Assembly (NCBI RefSeq): GCF_001715295.1
Contig: NZ_MDKB01000006.1
Span: 62,001 to 126,000, forward strand
DNA from: Streptomyces griseus
GTDB lineage: Bacteria; Actinomycetota; Actinomycetes; Streptomycetales; Streptomycetaceae
DNA: 64,000 nucleotides
Direction of reading: 5' to 3'
Positions within the stretch are counted from its first letter, which is position 1. Each line of letters starts with the position of its first letter. Shown here piece after piece: positions 17,358-25,906 of the stretch. A program made the position numbers and the translations under genes. The notes under the pieces are model-generated. The model did no database searches. It had not been told where the DNA came from and worked only from the letters and a program-made list of their open reading frames with translations.

Positions 17358-18743
17358 CTAGGAGGCCTTCGCCTTCTCGCCCTCGGCCTTGGCGGCGACG
17401 GGCGCGGGGCTCGGCTTGGCGGCCTCGTAGAACTCCTCGCGCGGCGTCTCCATGGCGCCGAGCGAGACGACCTCGCGCTTGAGGAACATGGCCAGCGTCC
17501 AGTCGGCGAAGATCCGGATCTTGCGGTTCCAGGTCGGCATCGCCATGCCGTGGTAGCCACGGTGCATGTACCAGGCGAGACGGCCCTTGAGCTTGATCTT
17601 CACCTTGCCCATGACGATCATCGCGACGCCCTTGTGCAGGCCGAGACCGGCGACCGCACCCTTGTTGGCGTGGCTGTACTCCTTCTGCGGGAAGCCCCGC
17701 ATGCCGGAGATGACGTTGTCACCGAGGACCTTGGCCTGACGCAGCGCGTGCTGGGCGTTCGGCGGGCACCAGGCGTTGGGGTTGCCGGCCCGGCGGCCGA
17801 CCATGTCCGGCACCTGGGCGTTGTCGCCCGCGGCCCAGACGTAGTCGGTGCCCTGGACCTGGAGCTTCTCGGAGGTGTCCACGTGGCCGCGGGGGCCCAG
17901 CGGCAGGCCGAAGCGGGCCAGCGCCGGGTTCGGCTTCACGCCGGCCGTCCACACGATCGTGCTGGAGTCGACCTCGAGGCCGTTCTTCAGCACCACGTGA
18001 CCGTCGACGCAGGAGTCCATCGAGGTGGAGAGGTAGATCTCCACACCGCGGCTCTCCAGGTGCTCCTTGCCGTACGCGCCCAGCTTCGGGCCGACCTCGG
18101 GAAGGATCTTGTCGGCGGCGTCGACCAGGATGAAGCGCATGTCCTCGCGCTTCACGCTCGTGTAGTACTTGGCGGCGTCGCGCGCCATGTCCTCGACCTC
18201 GCCGATGGTCTCCGCACCGGCGAAGCCGCCGCCCACGAAGACGAAGGTCAGCGCCTTGCGGCGGACCTCCTCATCGGTCGTCGAGTCGGCCTTGTCCAGC
18301 TGCTCGAGGACGTGGTTGCGCAGGCCGATGGACTCCTCGATGCCCTTCATGCCGATGCCCTGCTCGGCGAGGCCGGGGATCGGGAAGGTGCGGGAGACCG
18401 CGCCCATCGCGATGACCAGGTAGTCGAAGGGCAGCTCGTAGGCCTCGCCGACGAGCGGCGCGACCGTGGCGACCTTGCGGTCCTGATCGATGGTCGTGAC
18501 GCGGCCGGTGAGCACCTCCGCCTTGGGCAGGACGCGTCGCAGCGGGACGACGACATGCCGAGGCGAGATGCTGCCGGCAGCAGCTTCGGGGAGGAAGGGC
18601 TGGTACGTCATGTACGAGCGAGGGTCGACGACCGTGACGGTCGCCTCCCCGTACCGCATCTTCTTCAGAATGCGACGAGCTGCGTACAGGCCTACGTACC
18701 CACCGCCTACAACGAGGATCCTGGGACGCTCCGTGGTGCTCAT
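17358..18743 (-). CDS. ndh: Type II NADH dehydrogenase (NDH-2)
   Basis: A 461-residue flavoprotein. The FAD dinucleotide fold starts at residue 8 (ILVVGGGYVGLYAA), and a second, NADH-binding Rossmann motif lies near residue 175 (LTFVFVGGGFAGAETI). The FAD-closing AAGDNAQVPD motif is near residue 315. The C-terminal amphipathic region (LAWYMHRGYHG) attaches to the inner face of the membrane. NDH-2 oxidises NADH with menaquinone without pumping protons. ATG at 18743; the longer frame upstream is spurious. A Rex operator-like site lies 35 bases upstream, so expression should rise at high NADH/NAD+. Confidence 0.92.
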   Translation of the reverse strand: MSTTERPRILVVGGGYVGLYAARRILKKMRYGEATVTVVDPRSYMTYQPFLPEAAAGSISPRHVVVPLRRVLPKAEVLTGRVTTIDQDRKVATVAPLVGEAYELPFDYLVIAMGAVSRTFPIPGLAEQGIGMKGIEESIGLRNHVLEQLDKADSTTDEEVRRKALTFVFVGGGFAGAETIGEVEDMARDAAKYYTSVKREDMRFILVDAADKILPEVGPKLGAYGKEHLESRGVEIYLSTSMDSCVDGHVVLKNGLEVDSSTIVWTAGVKPNPALARFGLPLGPRGHVDTSEKLQVQGTDYVWAAGDNAQVPDMVGRRAGNPNAWCPPNAQHALRQAKVLGDNVISGMRGFPQKEYSHANKGAVAGLGLHKGVAMIVMGKVKIKLKGRLAWYMHRGYHGMAMPTWNRKIRIFADWTLAMFLKREVVSLGAMETPREEFYEAAKPSPAPVAAKAEGEKAKAS

Positions 18744-18777
18744 GCCATCGAGTATCCACCCCCCTCGGGGGGCAGGC

Positions 18778-18795
18778 TCGTGAGCCCCTTCACAA
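18778..18795. promoter_or_regulatory. Rex operator-like site upstream of ndh
   Basis: TCGTGAGCCCCTTCACAA resembles the Streptomyces Rex palindrome TTGTGAACGCGTTCACAA, with the right half intact. It is 35 bases before the ndh start. Rex releases DNA at high NADH. Confidence 0.7.
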
Positions 18796-19050
18796 GGTCT
18801 GCGCCACCCTCTGCTACACTTCGCCGCCCACGTGACCCAGGTCATGCCGCCGACGGGGAACCACCATGTACGCGCGGACGTTGTTCACCACCTGTGAGCT
18901 GGCCCTTGAGGCTCCGGGCGCGGCGGACCGGCCGCCCACGACACCCGCGCGCCACACCCCCGAAACTCCGGTGCGCCCCCCTCCCGCAGCCGCGGGAGCG
19001 ACCGGGACGGCCCCCGGACGGAAGAACTTCACCCACGGGGGCCGAATTCC

Positions 19051-19068
19051 TTGTGAAGAAGTTCACGA
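19051..19068. promoter_or_regulatory. Second Rex operator-like site
   Basis: TTGTGAAGAAGTTCACGA matches 14 of 18 positions of the Rex consensus, including both TGTGAA and TTCAC cores. It lies 308 bases upstream of ndh and 218 before phd, so it could serve either gene. Confidence 0.55.
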
Positions 19069-19256
19069 ACTTCGTCGCGGCACCCCGCGAAAGGCCCCTC
19101 CGGACCGGCCCCGAGGGGCCCCGGAAAGCTCAAAGGGGCAGGCGGGAACGCTTCTGAGCACCCCTCACTGCACGGCACACCCTCGCCGTGATCAGACGCC
19201 GGACCAGGCGATGCCGTCGAGGATCACTCACGAACGCGGCCTCCTTCGCCGGGCGC

Positions 19257-19279
19257 GTGTACACGCGAATGCGTACACT
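19257..19279 (+). promoter_or_regulatory. phd promoter with overlapping palindrome
   Basis: GTGTACACGC and GCGTACAC form an inverted repeat overlapping the -10 TACACT (19274-19279). With the ATG at 19286, 7 bases after the -10, the transcript may be leaderless. The palindrome fits an autoregulatory antitoxin operator. Confidence 0.5.
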
Positions 19280-19285
19280 GCTCTC

Positions 19286-19558
19286 ATGACTGAGAACACC
19301 GTGACCGTACGGGAAGCCCGCGCGCACCTCGCCGACCACATCAACCGGGCCGAGGAAGGCGTTCCGACCGTCATCACGCGCAACGGCGCCCCGGTGGCGG
19401 CCGTGGTGCCGATCGCGGACTTCGAGGCGCTGGAGGAAGCGGCCGACGTGATGCTGGCACGCGAGGCGGAAGCGGTGCTGGCCGAGGGCGGTCCCACCGT
19501 GACGATGGCGGAACTGCTGGCGGATCTGTTCACCGAGCAGGACGGCGAGGCGGGGTGA
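19286..19558 (+). CDS. Phd/YefM-family antitoxin
   Basis: A 90-residue antitoxin. Residues 1-55 are the Phd/YefM DNA-binding fold (VTVREARAHLADHINRAEEG, PTVITRNGAPVAAVVP). The acidic C terminus would wrap and neutralise the toxin. The stop overlaps the toxin start by 4 bases (GTGA). Antitoxins of this family repress their own promoter, and a palindrome overlaps the -10 here. No ribosome site is visible before the ATG, consistent with leaderless translation. Confidence 0.88.
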   Translation: MTENTVTVREARAHLADHINRAEEGVPTVITRNGAPVAAVVPIADFEALEEAADVMLAREAEAVLAEGGPTVTMAELLADLFTEQDGEAG

Positions 19559-19824
19559 AGTACGCCTTCCGGTTCACCACGGCAGCGCAGCGGCAGCTCC
19601 GGGCCGTCAGCCGGCCCGACGCCATGCGCATCCTGACCGCCCTGACCGCACTCGGCGACGCCCCGTACCGCCGGGACGCCGACGTCAAGAAGCTCACCGG
19701 CCCGTCCGGGCTCTACCGGCTCCAGGTCGGAAGCTGCAGAGTCGCCTGTCAGATCAACGAGGGTGAACTCGTCGTCCTCGTGGTCAAGGTGGGCGACCGG
19801 CGGGACGTCTACCGCAACCTGTGA
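19555..19824 (+). CDS. RelE/ParE-family toxin
   Basis: An 89-residue, basic RelE-fold toxin: FTTAAQRQLRAVSRPDAMRIL as the N-terminal helices, KKLTGPSGLYRLQVGSCRVACQI as the beta core with the conserved Arg, and VVLVVKVGDRRDVYRNL at the end, matching the RelE pattern (VVKVGHRREVYR). Family members cleave ribosome-bound mRNA. It starts at a GTG overlapping the antitoxin stop. This pair interrupts an otherwise housekeeping neighbourhood between ndh and ppx, suggesting insertion. Confidence 0.87.
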   Translation: MKYAFRFTTAAQRQLRAVSRPDAMRILTALTALGDAPYRRDADVKKLTGPSGLYRLQVGSCRVACQINEGELVVLVVKVGDRRDVYRNL

Positions 19825-19861
19825 CGCCCCGCCCGGTGCCGGCATCTCCTGACAGTGCTCC

Positions 19862-20815
19862 TCAGCGGGCCTCGGCGGCGCAGCTGTGAGCTATGCCGTC
19901 GAGGATGTCGTGCTCGCTGACGACCACCTCATGGGCTCCGGTCCGCTCCATGACCGCGAGCAGCACGAGCGCCCCGGCGGTGATCACATCGACCCGCCCC
20001 GGGTGCATCGCGGGGATCGCCGCACGCTCCTCGTGCGTCGAGGCGAGCAGCCGCGCGGTGATCTCCCGCACCTGGGTCAACGAGACCCTGGAGTGGTGGA
20101 TCGCCTCGGAGTCGTACTCCGGCAGGCCGAGCGCGATCGCGGCGACCGTGGTGACCGTGCCGGCCAGCCCGACGAGGGTGGCCGCCCCGGCGAGCGGCAC
20201 GGCCTCCTGCGCCAGGTCCAGCGCGGCCTCGACGTCCGCGCGGATCGCGGCGACCCGGTCGGGCGTGGGCGGGTCGACGACCACGCCGTCCCGCACCAGA
20301 TGACGTTCCGTCATGCGCACACAGCCGATGTCCACGGAACGGGCCGCCCGGACCTCGTCGTCGCCGAGGACGAACTCGGTGGAGCCGCCGCCGATGTCCA
20401 CGACGAGGTACGGCTTCTCCAGGTGGTCGCTTCCCTCGAGTTCCTTGGTGGCCCCGTCGAAGGAGAGCTGTGCCTCCTGATCGCCGCTGACGACCTCCGG
20501 TTCGACACCCAGGATGTCCACGACACCCTGGACGAAGGTCTCGCTGTTCTCGGCGTCCCGGGAGGCGGAGGTGGCGACGAACCGGATCTTCTCCGCGCCG
20601 AGTTCCCTGATCACCTCCGCGTACTCGCGGCAGGCGGCGAAGGTGCGCTCCAGCGCCTCGGGGTCCAGCCGTCCCGTGCGGTCGACGCCCTGGCCGAGCC
20701 GGACGACCCGCATCCGGCGGTCGAGCTCGGTCATCGCCCCGGTGGCGGGGTCCAGGTCGGCGACGAGCAGGCGGATGGAGTTGGTACCGCAGTCGACGGC
20801 GGCGACGCGGGTCAC
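19862..20815 (-). CDS. ppx: Ppx/GppA exopolyphosphatase
   Basis: A 317-residue ASKHA-fold phosphatase: N-terminal AAVDCGTNSIRLLVAD phosphate loop, FVATSASRDAEN, and the second phosphate loop VVDIGGGSTEFVLG near residue 145. It hydrolyses polyphosphate or pppGpp and links phosphate storage with the stringent response. It is the short, two-domain form without the C-terminal HD-like region. GTG at 20815 overlaps the DUF501 stop by 4 bases, indicating translational coupling in the divIC-DUF501-ppx operon. Confidence 0.9.
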   Translation of the reverse strand: MTRVAAVDCGTNSIRLLVADLDPATGAMTELDRRMRVVRLGQGVDRTGRLDPEALERTFAACREYAEVIRELGAEKIRFVATSASRDAENSETFVQGVVDILGVEPEVVSGDQEAQLSFDGATKELEGSDHLEKPYLVVDIGGGSTEFVLGDDEVRAARSVDIGCVRMTERHLVRDGVVVDPPTPDRVAAIRADVEAALDLAQEAVPLAGAATLVGLAGTVTTVAAIALGLPEYDSEAIHHSRVSLTQVREITARLLASTHEERAAIPAMHPGRVDVITAGALVLLAVMERTGAHEVVVSEHDILDGIAHSCAAEAR

Positions 20816-21393
20816 CGGCCCGTCCCCTCGCCGGGCTCGCCGGCGCCCCCGCTCGCGCCCCCGTCCGCGCCCGGAACGGCACACGGCGTCACACAGGGGC
20901 CCTTCGCCCACCACTCGGGCAGCATCGCGATCGCCTCGTCGCCCAGCGGGTTCACCCCGGGCCCCGCCGCCAGCGAGTGCCCGACCAGGACGTGCAGGCA
21001 CTTCACGCGGTCCGGCATGCCGCCCGCGCTCGGGAAACCCTCCAGGACCTCGATGGCGTCGCGGCGCGCGATGTAGTCCTCGTGCGCCGCGCGGTACGCG
21101 GCGGCCAGCTCCGGGTCCGTCGTGAGCCGCTCGGTCATCTCCTTCATGACCCCGTTGGCCTCCAGCGTGCCGATCGCGGACGCGGCACGCGGGCAGGTCA
21201 GGTAGTACGTCGTGGGGAACGGCGTGCCGTCCTCCAGACGGGGCTGCGTCTCCACCACGTCCGGGTTGCCGCACGGGCACCGGTGCGCGATGGCGCGCAG
21301 CCCGCGCGGCGGCCGGCCGAGCTGCTGCTCGAACGCGGCGATGTCCGCGGCGGTGGGCGGGGTGGATTCGGTCTGCGGAGGGGGCGTGTCCAT
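20812..21393 (-). CDS. DUF501 family protein
   Basis: A 193-residue protein with the DUF501 core: AAFEQQLGRPPRGLRAIAHRCPCGNPDVVET, TYYLTCPRAASAIGTLE, and GMPDRVKCLHVLVGHSLAAG. The conserved Cys pair in HRCPCG and the later Cys/His suggest a metal-binding or thiol site. The family is encoded beside ppx and divIC in many actinobacteria, but its function is not established. ATG at 21393 begins the family; ATG at 21411 adds six residues. The last 20 residues are Gly-rich and disordered. Confidence 0.85.
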   Translation of the reverse strand: MDTPPPQTESTPPTAADIAAFEQQLGRPPRGLRAIAHRCPCGNPDVVETQPRLEDGTPFPTTYYLTCPRAASAIGTLEANGVMKEMTERLTTDPELAAAYRAAHEDYIARRDAIEVLEGFPSAGGMPDRVKCLHVLVGHSLAAGPGVNPLGDEAIAMLPEWWAKGPCVTPCAVPGADGGASGGAGEPGEGTGR

Positions 21394-21490
21394 GCCTGCC
21401 TTGAATGTCATCGGTGGGTCTGTATGGATCGGTACGGGGGCGTGACGGGCGGATACGGAGGCGGACGCCCGGCCCCGTGACGGGACGGGG

Positions 21491-21961
21491 TCACCCGCGG
21501 TCCGCGCTGTCGACGCCGTCCCAGAGGTTGGTGTGCCAGGGCCGGCCCGTCGCACCCCGGTCCCCGCGGCGGACCTCGGCCGCGTCCGGGTCGATCACCG
21601 TGTAACCGGTCTCCCCGGGCATGACGTAGTGGAGGTGCTCGCGCGCCAGGCGGCGGATGTACGCGTCGTCCTTGAGCCGCGCCTTCTCGTCCCGCAGCTC
21701 CTCGGTCCGCGCGTGCGCCTCCCTGGACAACCTCTCCTGCTCGGCGATCTGGTCGCGCTGGGAGATGTACTGCCGCATCGGGTACGCGAGGGCGACAACC
21801 AGGGAGCAGACGATCAGCGCCAGGAACGCCGCCCGGCCGGTGAGCCGGGAGCGGCGGGCCTGACGGCGGTTCTGGGACCGGTAGACGCGGGCCGCCGTCT
21901 GCTCACCGAGCAGCCGCAGCCTGGTCGTGGTGGAGAACCGGTCGCGGTCCTTCCCGGCCAT
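21491..21961 (-). CDS. divIC: Septum formation initiator DivIC/FtsB
   Basis: A 156-residue bitopic protein: basic cytoplasmic N terminus (residues 1-45), one membrane helix (AAFLALIVCSLVVALAYPM), then an extracellular coiled coil (QYISQRDQIAEQERLSREAHARTEEL) and the FtsB/DivIC signature YIRRLAREHLHYVMPGETGY. With FtsL/FtsQ it stabilises the divisome, and in Streptomyces sporulation septa need it. It lies just downstream of enolase in the same direction. Confidence 0.9.
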   Translation of the reverse strand: MAGKDRDRFSTTTRLRLLGEQTAARVYRSQNRRQARRSRLTGRAAFLALIVCSLVVALAYPMRQYISQRDQIAEQERLSREAHARTEELRDEKARLKDDAYIRRLAREHLHYVMPGETGYTVIDPDAAEVRRGDRGATGRPWHTNLWDGVDSADRG

Positions 21962-22063
21962 CTCTCACGCCTCCCCGTTACGCACGTCCGTCCCCGCACA
22001 CGGTACGGGACCGAGTGGGGGGACGGACGGAGGCTGGTGCGCCGGGGTCCTGCCGGGGGGCTG

Positions 22064-23350
22064 TCAGCCCTCGAAGCGGAACCGCGGGAAGGCCGAACGG
22101 CCCGCGTACACCGCGGCGTCGTCGAGGATCTCCTCGATGCGCAGCAGCTGGTTGTACTTGGCGACACGGTCCGAGCGGGCCGGGGCACCGGTCTTGATCT
22201 GACCGCAGTTCACCGCGACGGCGAGGTCGGCGATGGTGACGTCCTCGGTCTCGCCGGAGCGGTGGGACATCATGCACTTGAAGCCGTTGCGCTGCGCGAG
22301 CTCGACGGCGTCCAGGGTCTCGGTCAGCGAACCGATCTGGTTGACCTTCACGAGCAGGGCGTTGGCCGAGCCCTCCTCGATGCCGCGGGCGAGGCGCTCG
22401 GGGTTGGTGACGAAGAGGTCGTCACCGACGATCTGCACCTTGGAGCCGAGCTTCTCGGTGATGACCTTCCAGCCGTCCCAGTCGTCCTCGTACAGCGGAT
22501 CCTCGATGGAGACCAGCGGGTACGCGGAGACGAGCTCCTCGTAGTACTCGGTCATCTCGGCGGCCGTACGGGACTTGCCCTCGAACTCGTAGACGCCGTC
22601 CTTGTAGAACTCGGACGCGGCGACGTCCAGCGCGAGCGCGATGTCGCGGCCGGGGACGTAACCGGCCTCCTTGACGGCCTCGAGGATGAGGTCGAGGGCG
22701 GCGCGGTTGGACTCGAGGTTCGGCGCGAAGCCCCCCTCGTCGCCGAGACCGGTGGACAGGCCCTTGGTCTTGAGGACCTTCTTCAGCGTGTGGTAGATCT
22801 CCGCACCCCAGCGCAGGGCCTCGGAGAAGGACTCGGCGCCGATCGGCGCGATCATGAACTCCTGGATGTCCACGTTGGAGTCGGCGTGCGAGCCGCCGTT
22901 CAGGATGTTCATCATCGGAACGGGCAGCAGGTGCGCGTTCGGGCCGCCGAGGTAGCGGAACAGCGGGAGGTCGGAGGCCTCGGACGCGGCGTGGGCCACG
23001 GCGAGCGAGACGCCGAGGATGGCGTTGGCGCCGAGCGAGCCCTTGTTCTCGGTGGCGTCCAGGTCGAACATCGCCTGGTCGATGAGGCGCTGCTCGGTGG
23101 CGTCGTACCCGACGAGCTCCGGGCCGATCTGCTCGATCACGGCCAGGACGGCCTTCTCGACGCCCTTGCCCTGGTAGCGGTTGGGGTCACCGTCGCGAAG
23201 CTCGATGGCCTCGAACGCACCGGTGGAGGCGCCGGACGGAACGGCAGCACGTCCCGTGCTGCCGTCGTCGAGGCCGACCTCGACCTCGACCGTGGGGTTG
23301 CCCCGGGAGTCGAGGATTTCCCTGGCTACGACGACGTCGATGGACGGCAC
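22064..23350 (-). CDS. eno: Enolase
   Basis: A 428-residue glycolytic enzyme converting 2-phosphoglycerate to phosphoenolpyruvate. Visible hallmarks are SIDVVVAREILDSRGNPTVEVEV at the N terminus (residues 2 onward), GASTG near residue 40, the catalytic Glu in GDEGGFAP, the metal ligands in SIEDP and GDDLFVTN, and the family signature MMSHRSGETED. The GTG at 23350 is preceded by AAGGAGATGCCTC. Length and motifs are complete. It precedes divIC. Confidence 0.97.
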   Translation of the reverse strand: MPSIDVVVAREILDSRGNPTVEVEVGLDDGSTGRAAVPSGASTGAFEAIELRDGDPNRYQGKGVEKAVLAVIEQIGPELVGYDATEQRLIDQAMFDLDATENKGSLGANAILGVSLAVAHAASEASDLPLFRYLGGPNAHLLPVPMMNILNGGSHADSNVDIQEFMIAPIGAESFSEALRWGAEIYHTLKKVLKTKGLSTGLGDEGGFAPNLESNRAALDLILEAVKEAGYVPGRDIALALDVAASEFYKDGVYEFEGKSRTAAEMTEYYEELVSAYPLVSIEDPLYEDDWDGWKVITEKLGSKVQIVGDDLFVTNPERLARGIEEGSANALLVKVNQIGSLTETLDAVELAQRNGFKCMMSHRSGETEDVTIADLAVAVNCGQIKTGAPARSDRVAKYNQLLRIEEILDDAAVYAGRSAFPRFRFEG

Positions 23351-23664
23351 GAGGCATCTCCTTCTGGGATATGACGCTGGTTGTGCAGGGTCACTGTGGC
23401 CTTGCGACACGAGCCTAACCGGCCCGGCCCGCTCCGTCGGCCGACCGCCCGCCTCCTGGGACGAAAAAGGACCCAAGAGCCTGCATTCCGGGCAAAGCTC
23501 CAGAAAATACTGACCAGTAACCACAAAGGTCGAACGGTCACCCGTACCACCGGCCCCCGGACACACTCCCGGCCCGGCGCGCACGGGGGGAGTGCGCACC
23601 GGGCCGGGAACGCGCGGGGTGCGGCCGGGCACCCCGCGCGCCGGGAGGGAGGAGAGCCCCGGGA
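23351..23664. other. Non-coding interval eno to rpfA
   Basis: About 310 bases holding the eno promoter region and tandem terminators of the leftward rpfA gene. No gene is supported. Confidence 0.5.
23568..23640 (-). terminator. Tandem hairpin terminators of rpfA
   Basis: The first stem, CCCGGCCCGG..GCGCAC with GTGCGC..CCGGGCCGGG, spans 23568-23608. The second, CGCGCGGGGTG with CACCCCGCGCG, spans 23611-23640. Both follow the rpfA stop on the minus strand. Confidence 0.65.
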
Positions 23665-24363
23665 CTACTTCAGGTGGAGCTGCTGACCCGGGAAGATGAG
23701 GTCGGCGTTCTCGACGATGTCGTCGTTCAGCGTGAACAGCTTGTGCCACCCGCCCTTGACGTGCTCGGCATCGGCGATCTTGCTGAGGGTGTCACCGGCC
23801 TTGACCTTGTACTCCCCGTCACCCTTCTTGACCTTGTCGCCGGTCGGGGTGGTGACGGTCTTCGCCGCCTCCGGGGCCTTGCGGGTCTCGCTGCGGGTGG
23901 TGGGCTGCTCGGCCTTGCGCTCCGGCGCGGCCTGCGGGGCCGTGTCGCCGTTCTTCGCGGAGCCGGTGTCGACACCCGGGTCCACACCGTCGTTCGTCAG
24001 GCCGCCGGCACCGGCGCAGGCCCAGGCGCCCGGGCCCTGCAGGGCGAGAAGCTTCTCGGCGGTGGCTATCTGCTGGTCCTTGGTGGCCAGGTCGGCCCGG
24101 GCGGCGTACTGCGTGCCGCCGGCGGCGGCCCAGCTGGACGCCGAGAACTGGAGGCCGCCGTAGTAACCGTTGCCGGTGTTGATCGACCAGTTGCCACCGG
24201 ACTCGCACTGCGCGACGGCCTCCCACGTGGAGACAGAGGCGGCGGAGGCGCCCGTCGCACCCATCAGGGGGACGGCGACGGCGGCACCGGCAACGCCCGC
24301 CAGGGTGGCGACACGGACGGCCTTGGACGGGCGACGGTGCTTGCCCTTGCTGGAAAGCAGCAT
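23665..24363 (-). CDS. rpfA: Resuscitation-promoting factor RpfA (transglycosylase + LysM)
   Basis: A 232-residue secreted muralytic enzyme. The signal peptide covers residues 1-43 (VATLAGVAGAAVAVPLMGATGASA). The Rpf domain (residues about 45-120) has the lysozyme-like catalytic Glu in AQCESGGNW, then NGYYGGLQFSASSW and LLALQGPGAWAC. A Thr/Lys-rich linker follows, and a LysM domain closes the protein (YKVKAGDTLSKIA, LIFPGQQLHL). It cleaves peptidoglycan during spore germination and growth. ATG at 24363 with GGAG upstream; a short upstream ATG is rejected. A ydaO-type c-di-AMP riboswitch fills its leader. Confidence 0.93.
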   Translation of the reverse strand: MLLSSKGKHRRPSKAVRVATLAGVAGAAVAVPLMGATGASAASVSTWEAVAQCESGGNWSINTGNGYYGGLQFSASSWAAAGGTQYAARADLATKDQQIATAEKLLALQGPGAWACAGAGGLTNDGVDPGVDTGSAKNGDTAPQAAPERKAEQPTTRSETRKAPEAAKTVTTPTGDKVKKGDGEYKVKAGDTLSKIADAEHVKGGWHKLFTLNDDIVENADLIFPGQQLHLK

Positions 24364-24379
24364 GGTTCTCCTCACCGAC

Positions 24380-24565
24380 GCCTACGAGGTGAGCTGTCGG
24401 GTTCGGGCGGTGAGTCGCCCGGTCGCCCGCTCTCGCTGACGACTTCACCCCGAGCCGTTCCTCGCCCGTCTCTCGACGGCCGGGCCCGGCACTTACCTGG
24501 GTCCCCCGCTCCTGCCTACGGCGCTTGACGCGTCTGTCCCCTTCGGCCGACGGCAGGATTCGGCG
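24380..24565 (-). ncRNA. ydaO/yuaA c-di-AMP riboswitch
   Basis: The leader of rpfA on the minus strand carries the conserved ydaO blocks in order: CCGAATCCTGCC, AGCGGGGGACCCAGG, GGGGTGAAG, and a closing helix region before TAGGC. In Streptomyces this element senses cyclic di-AMP and turns rpfA off when the ligand is high. Boundaries are approximate. Confidence 0.88.
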
Positions 24566-24791
24566 TGACGGTCGAAGGTGCCCGCGGTGCGAGCGGTTCC
24601 GACCGTAAACACAGGCAAGCCCGACATTCAAAGATGGACATAACGACCAATCAGCCCGTACCACCTCCGGGGGGTGGGTCATTTCCGCAGGTCGGAGCCG
24701 ATATGGGCGGACCGGGTGGGCGCGGACGGCGAGTTGAAGCAAAGAGACCCATGTCTCACTTACACATAAGTGGACATAGGCCTCTGAACTA

Positions 24792-24807
24792 CCCCCGCTT
24801 TCGGGGC
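24792..24807 (-). terminator. Hairpin after the LysM-Rpf gene
   Basis: A CCCCG/CGGGG stem with a 4-base loop lies just past the stop on the minus strand, next to a T-rich plus-strand patch. Confidence 0.5.
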
Positions 24808-24823
24808 GTTTTCCCGTTTTCGA

Positions 24824-25858
24824 TCAGTTGCCGGCAGCGGCTTCCGCGCCGGTCTCCGCGCCCGTGCCGGCATCCGCACCCGCGGAACCGGAGGCGCCCT
24901 TGAGGCTCAGGTCGAGGTCCTGGCCCGGGAGGATCAGGTCGGGATCGGAACCCAGCTCGTCCTTGTTCGCCTCGTACAGCGCCGTCCAGCCGCCGGGCAG
25001 CTGCTGCGCGTCCGCGATCGCCCAGAGGTTGTCGCCCTCACGGACGGTGTACGAGGCGTCCGTGCCCGCCTCCGCGCCCTTGCGCGCCCCGGCGTCGCCA
25101 CGCGAGGCGTGCCGGCCGGACTCGCGGACGCTCCCGGCGTCCGCCTCGGCGCTCGCCTCGGGGGCCGGCGCACCGCGGTGCTTGCCACCCGTGGCGCTCT
25201 CGCCCCGCGCGGGACCGGAGCCTTCGGATGCTTCGGGCGTGGGGGTGGCGGAAGGCGAGGACGGATCGGACGCGCCGGTTCCCGCCTTGTCGCTCCCGCC
25301 CTGCTCGTCCTGCTTGCCGGTCGTGCCGCTCGGCCGGTCCTGCTCGTCCGTGGCGGTGCCGCCCTTCGCGTCCGCCTCGCCGCTACCGTCCGACGCCTCC
25401 GGCGAGGAGGTGCCCGAGGGACTCGCGGAGGCCGACGGGTCGGCGGCCGGGTCCCCGCCCGGGTCGACGCCCGGCAGCGTGCCGTCCAGGGCGAGCCCGG
25501 AGATCACCGCGCAACTGGGCCAGGCCTGCGGGCCCTTGGCGTCCAGGACCTTCTCGGCGATCGCTATCTGCTGCGAGCGGCTGGCGAGGTCGGCCCGCGC
25601 CGCGTACGCCGTACCACCGTAGGCCGACCAGGTCTCCTGCGAGAACTGCAGGCCGCCGTAGTGGCCGTTGCCGAGATCGGCGCTCCACATGCCACCGCTC
25701 TCACACTCGGCGACCCGGTCCCAGGTCGACGCCTCGGCGGCGTGTGCGCCGCCCGCACCGAGCAGCGGGATGGCGATGGCCGATCCCGTCACGCCCGCGG
25801 CGACGACGATGGCGGGTGCCTGACGAGGGCGACGGTGTCTGCCGTTCGCGGAGCCCAT
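24824..25858 (-). CDS. Secreted Rpf-domain/LysM cell-wall hydrolase (SwlC/Rpf-like)
   Basis: A 344-residue secreted protein. The signal peptide covers residues 1-41 (IVVAAGVTGSAIAIPLLGAGGAHA). The Rpf-type transglycosylase domain (residues about 42-120) has the catalytic Glu in AECESGGMW and NGHYGGLQFSQETW. A long Ser/Gly/Glu/Asp-rich linker (residues 130-270) precedes a LysM near residue 275 (YTVREGDNLWAIA, LILPGQDLDL) and an Ala/Gly tail. It probably remodels peptidoglycan alongside RpfA, with which it shares architecture. Unlike rpfA it lacks a ydaO leader; its upstream region has an ordinary promoter. Confidence 0.88.
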   Translation of the reverse strand: MGSANGRHRRPRQAPAIVVAAGVTGSAIAIPLLGAGGAHAAEASTWDRVAECESGGMWSADLGNGHYGGLQFSQETWSAYGGTAYAARADLASRSQQIAIAEKVLDAKGPQAWPSCAVISGLALDGTLPGVDPGGDPAADPSASASPSGTSSPEASDGSGEADAKGGTATDEQDRPSGTTGKQDEQGGSDKAGTGASDPSSPSATPTPEASEGSGPARGESATGGKHRGAPAPEASAEADAGSVRESGRHASRGDAGARKGAEAGTDASYTVREGDNLWAIADAQQLPGGWTALYEANKDELGSDPDLILPGQDLDLSLKGASGSAGADAGTGAETGAEAAAGN

Positions 25859-25906
25859 GGGATTGCCTTCCGTGTGACCGACGTGTGGCTGGTGAGTCGA
25901 ACGGTG

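Larger units (their letters stand above)
18796..19285. other. Non-coding interval with Rex site, ndh to phd
   Basis: About 490 bases without a supported gene. It holds a second Rex-like operator (19051-19068), with the promoter of the phd-relE pair at its right end. Confidence 0.5.
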
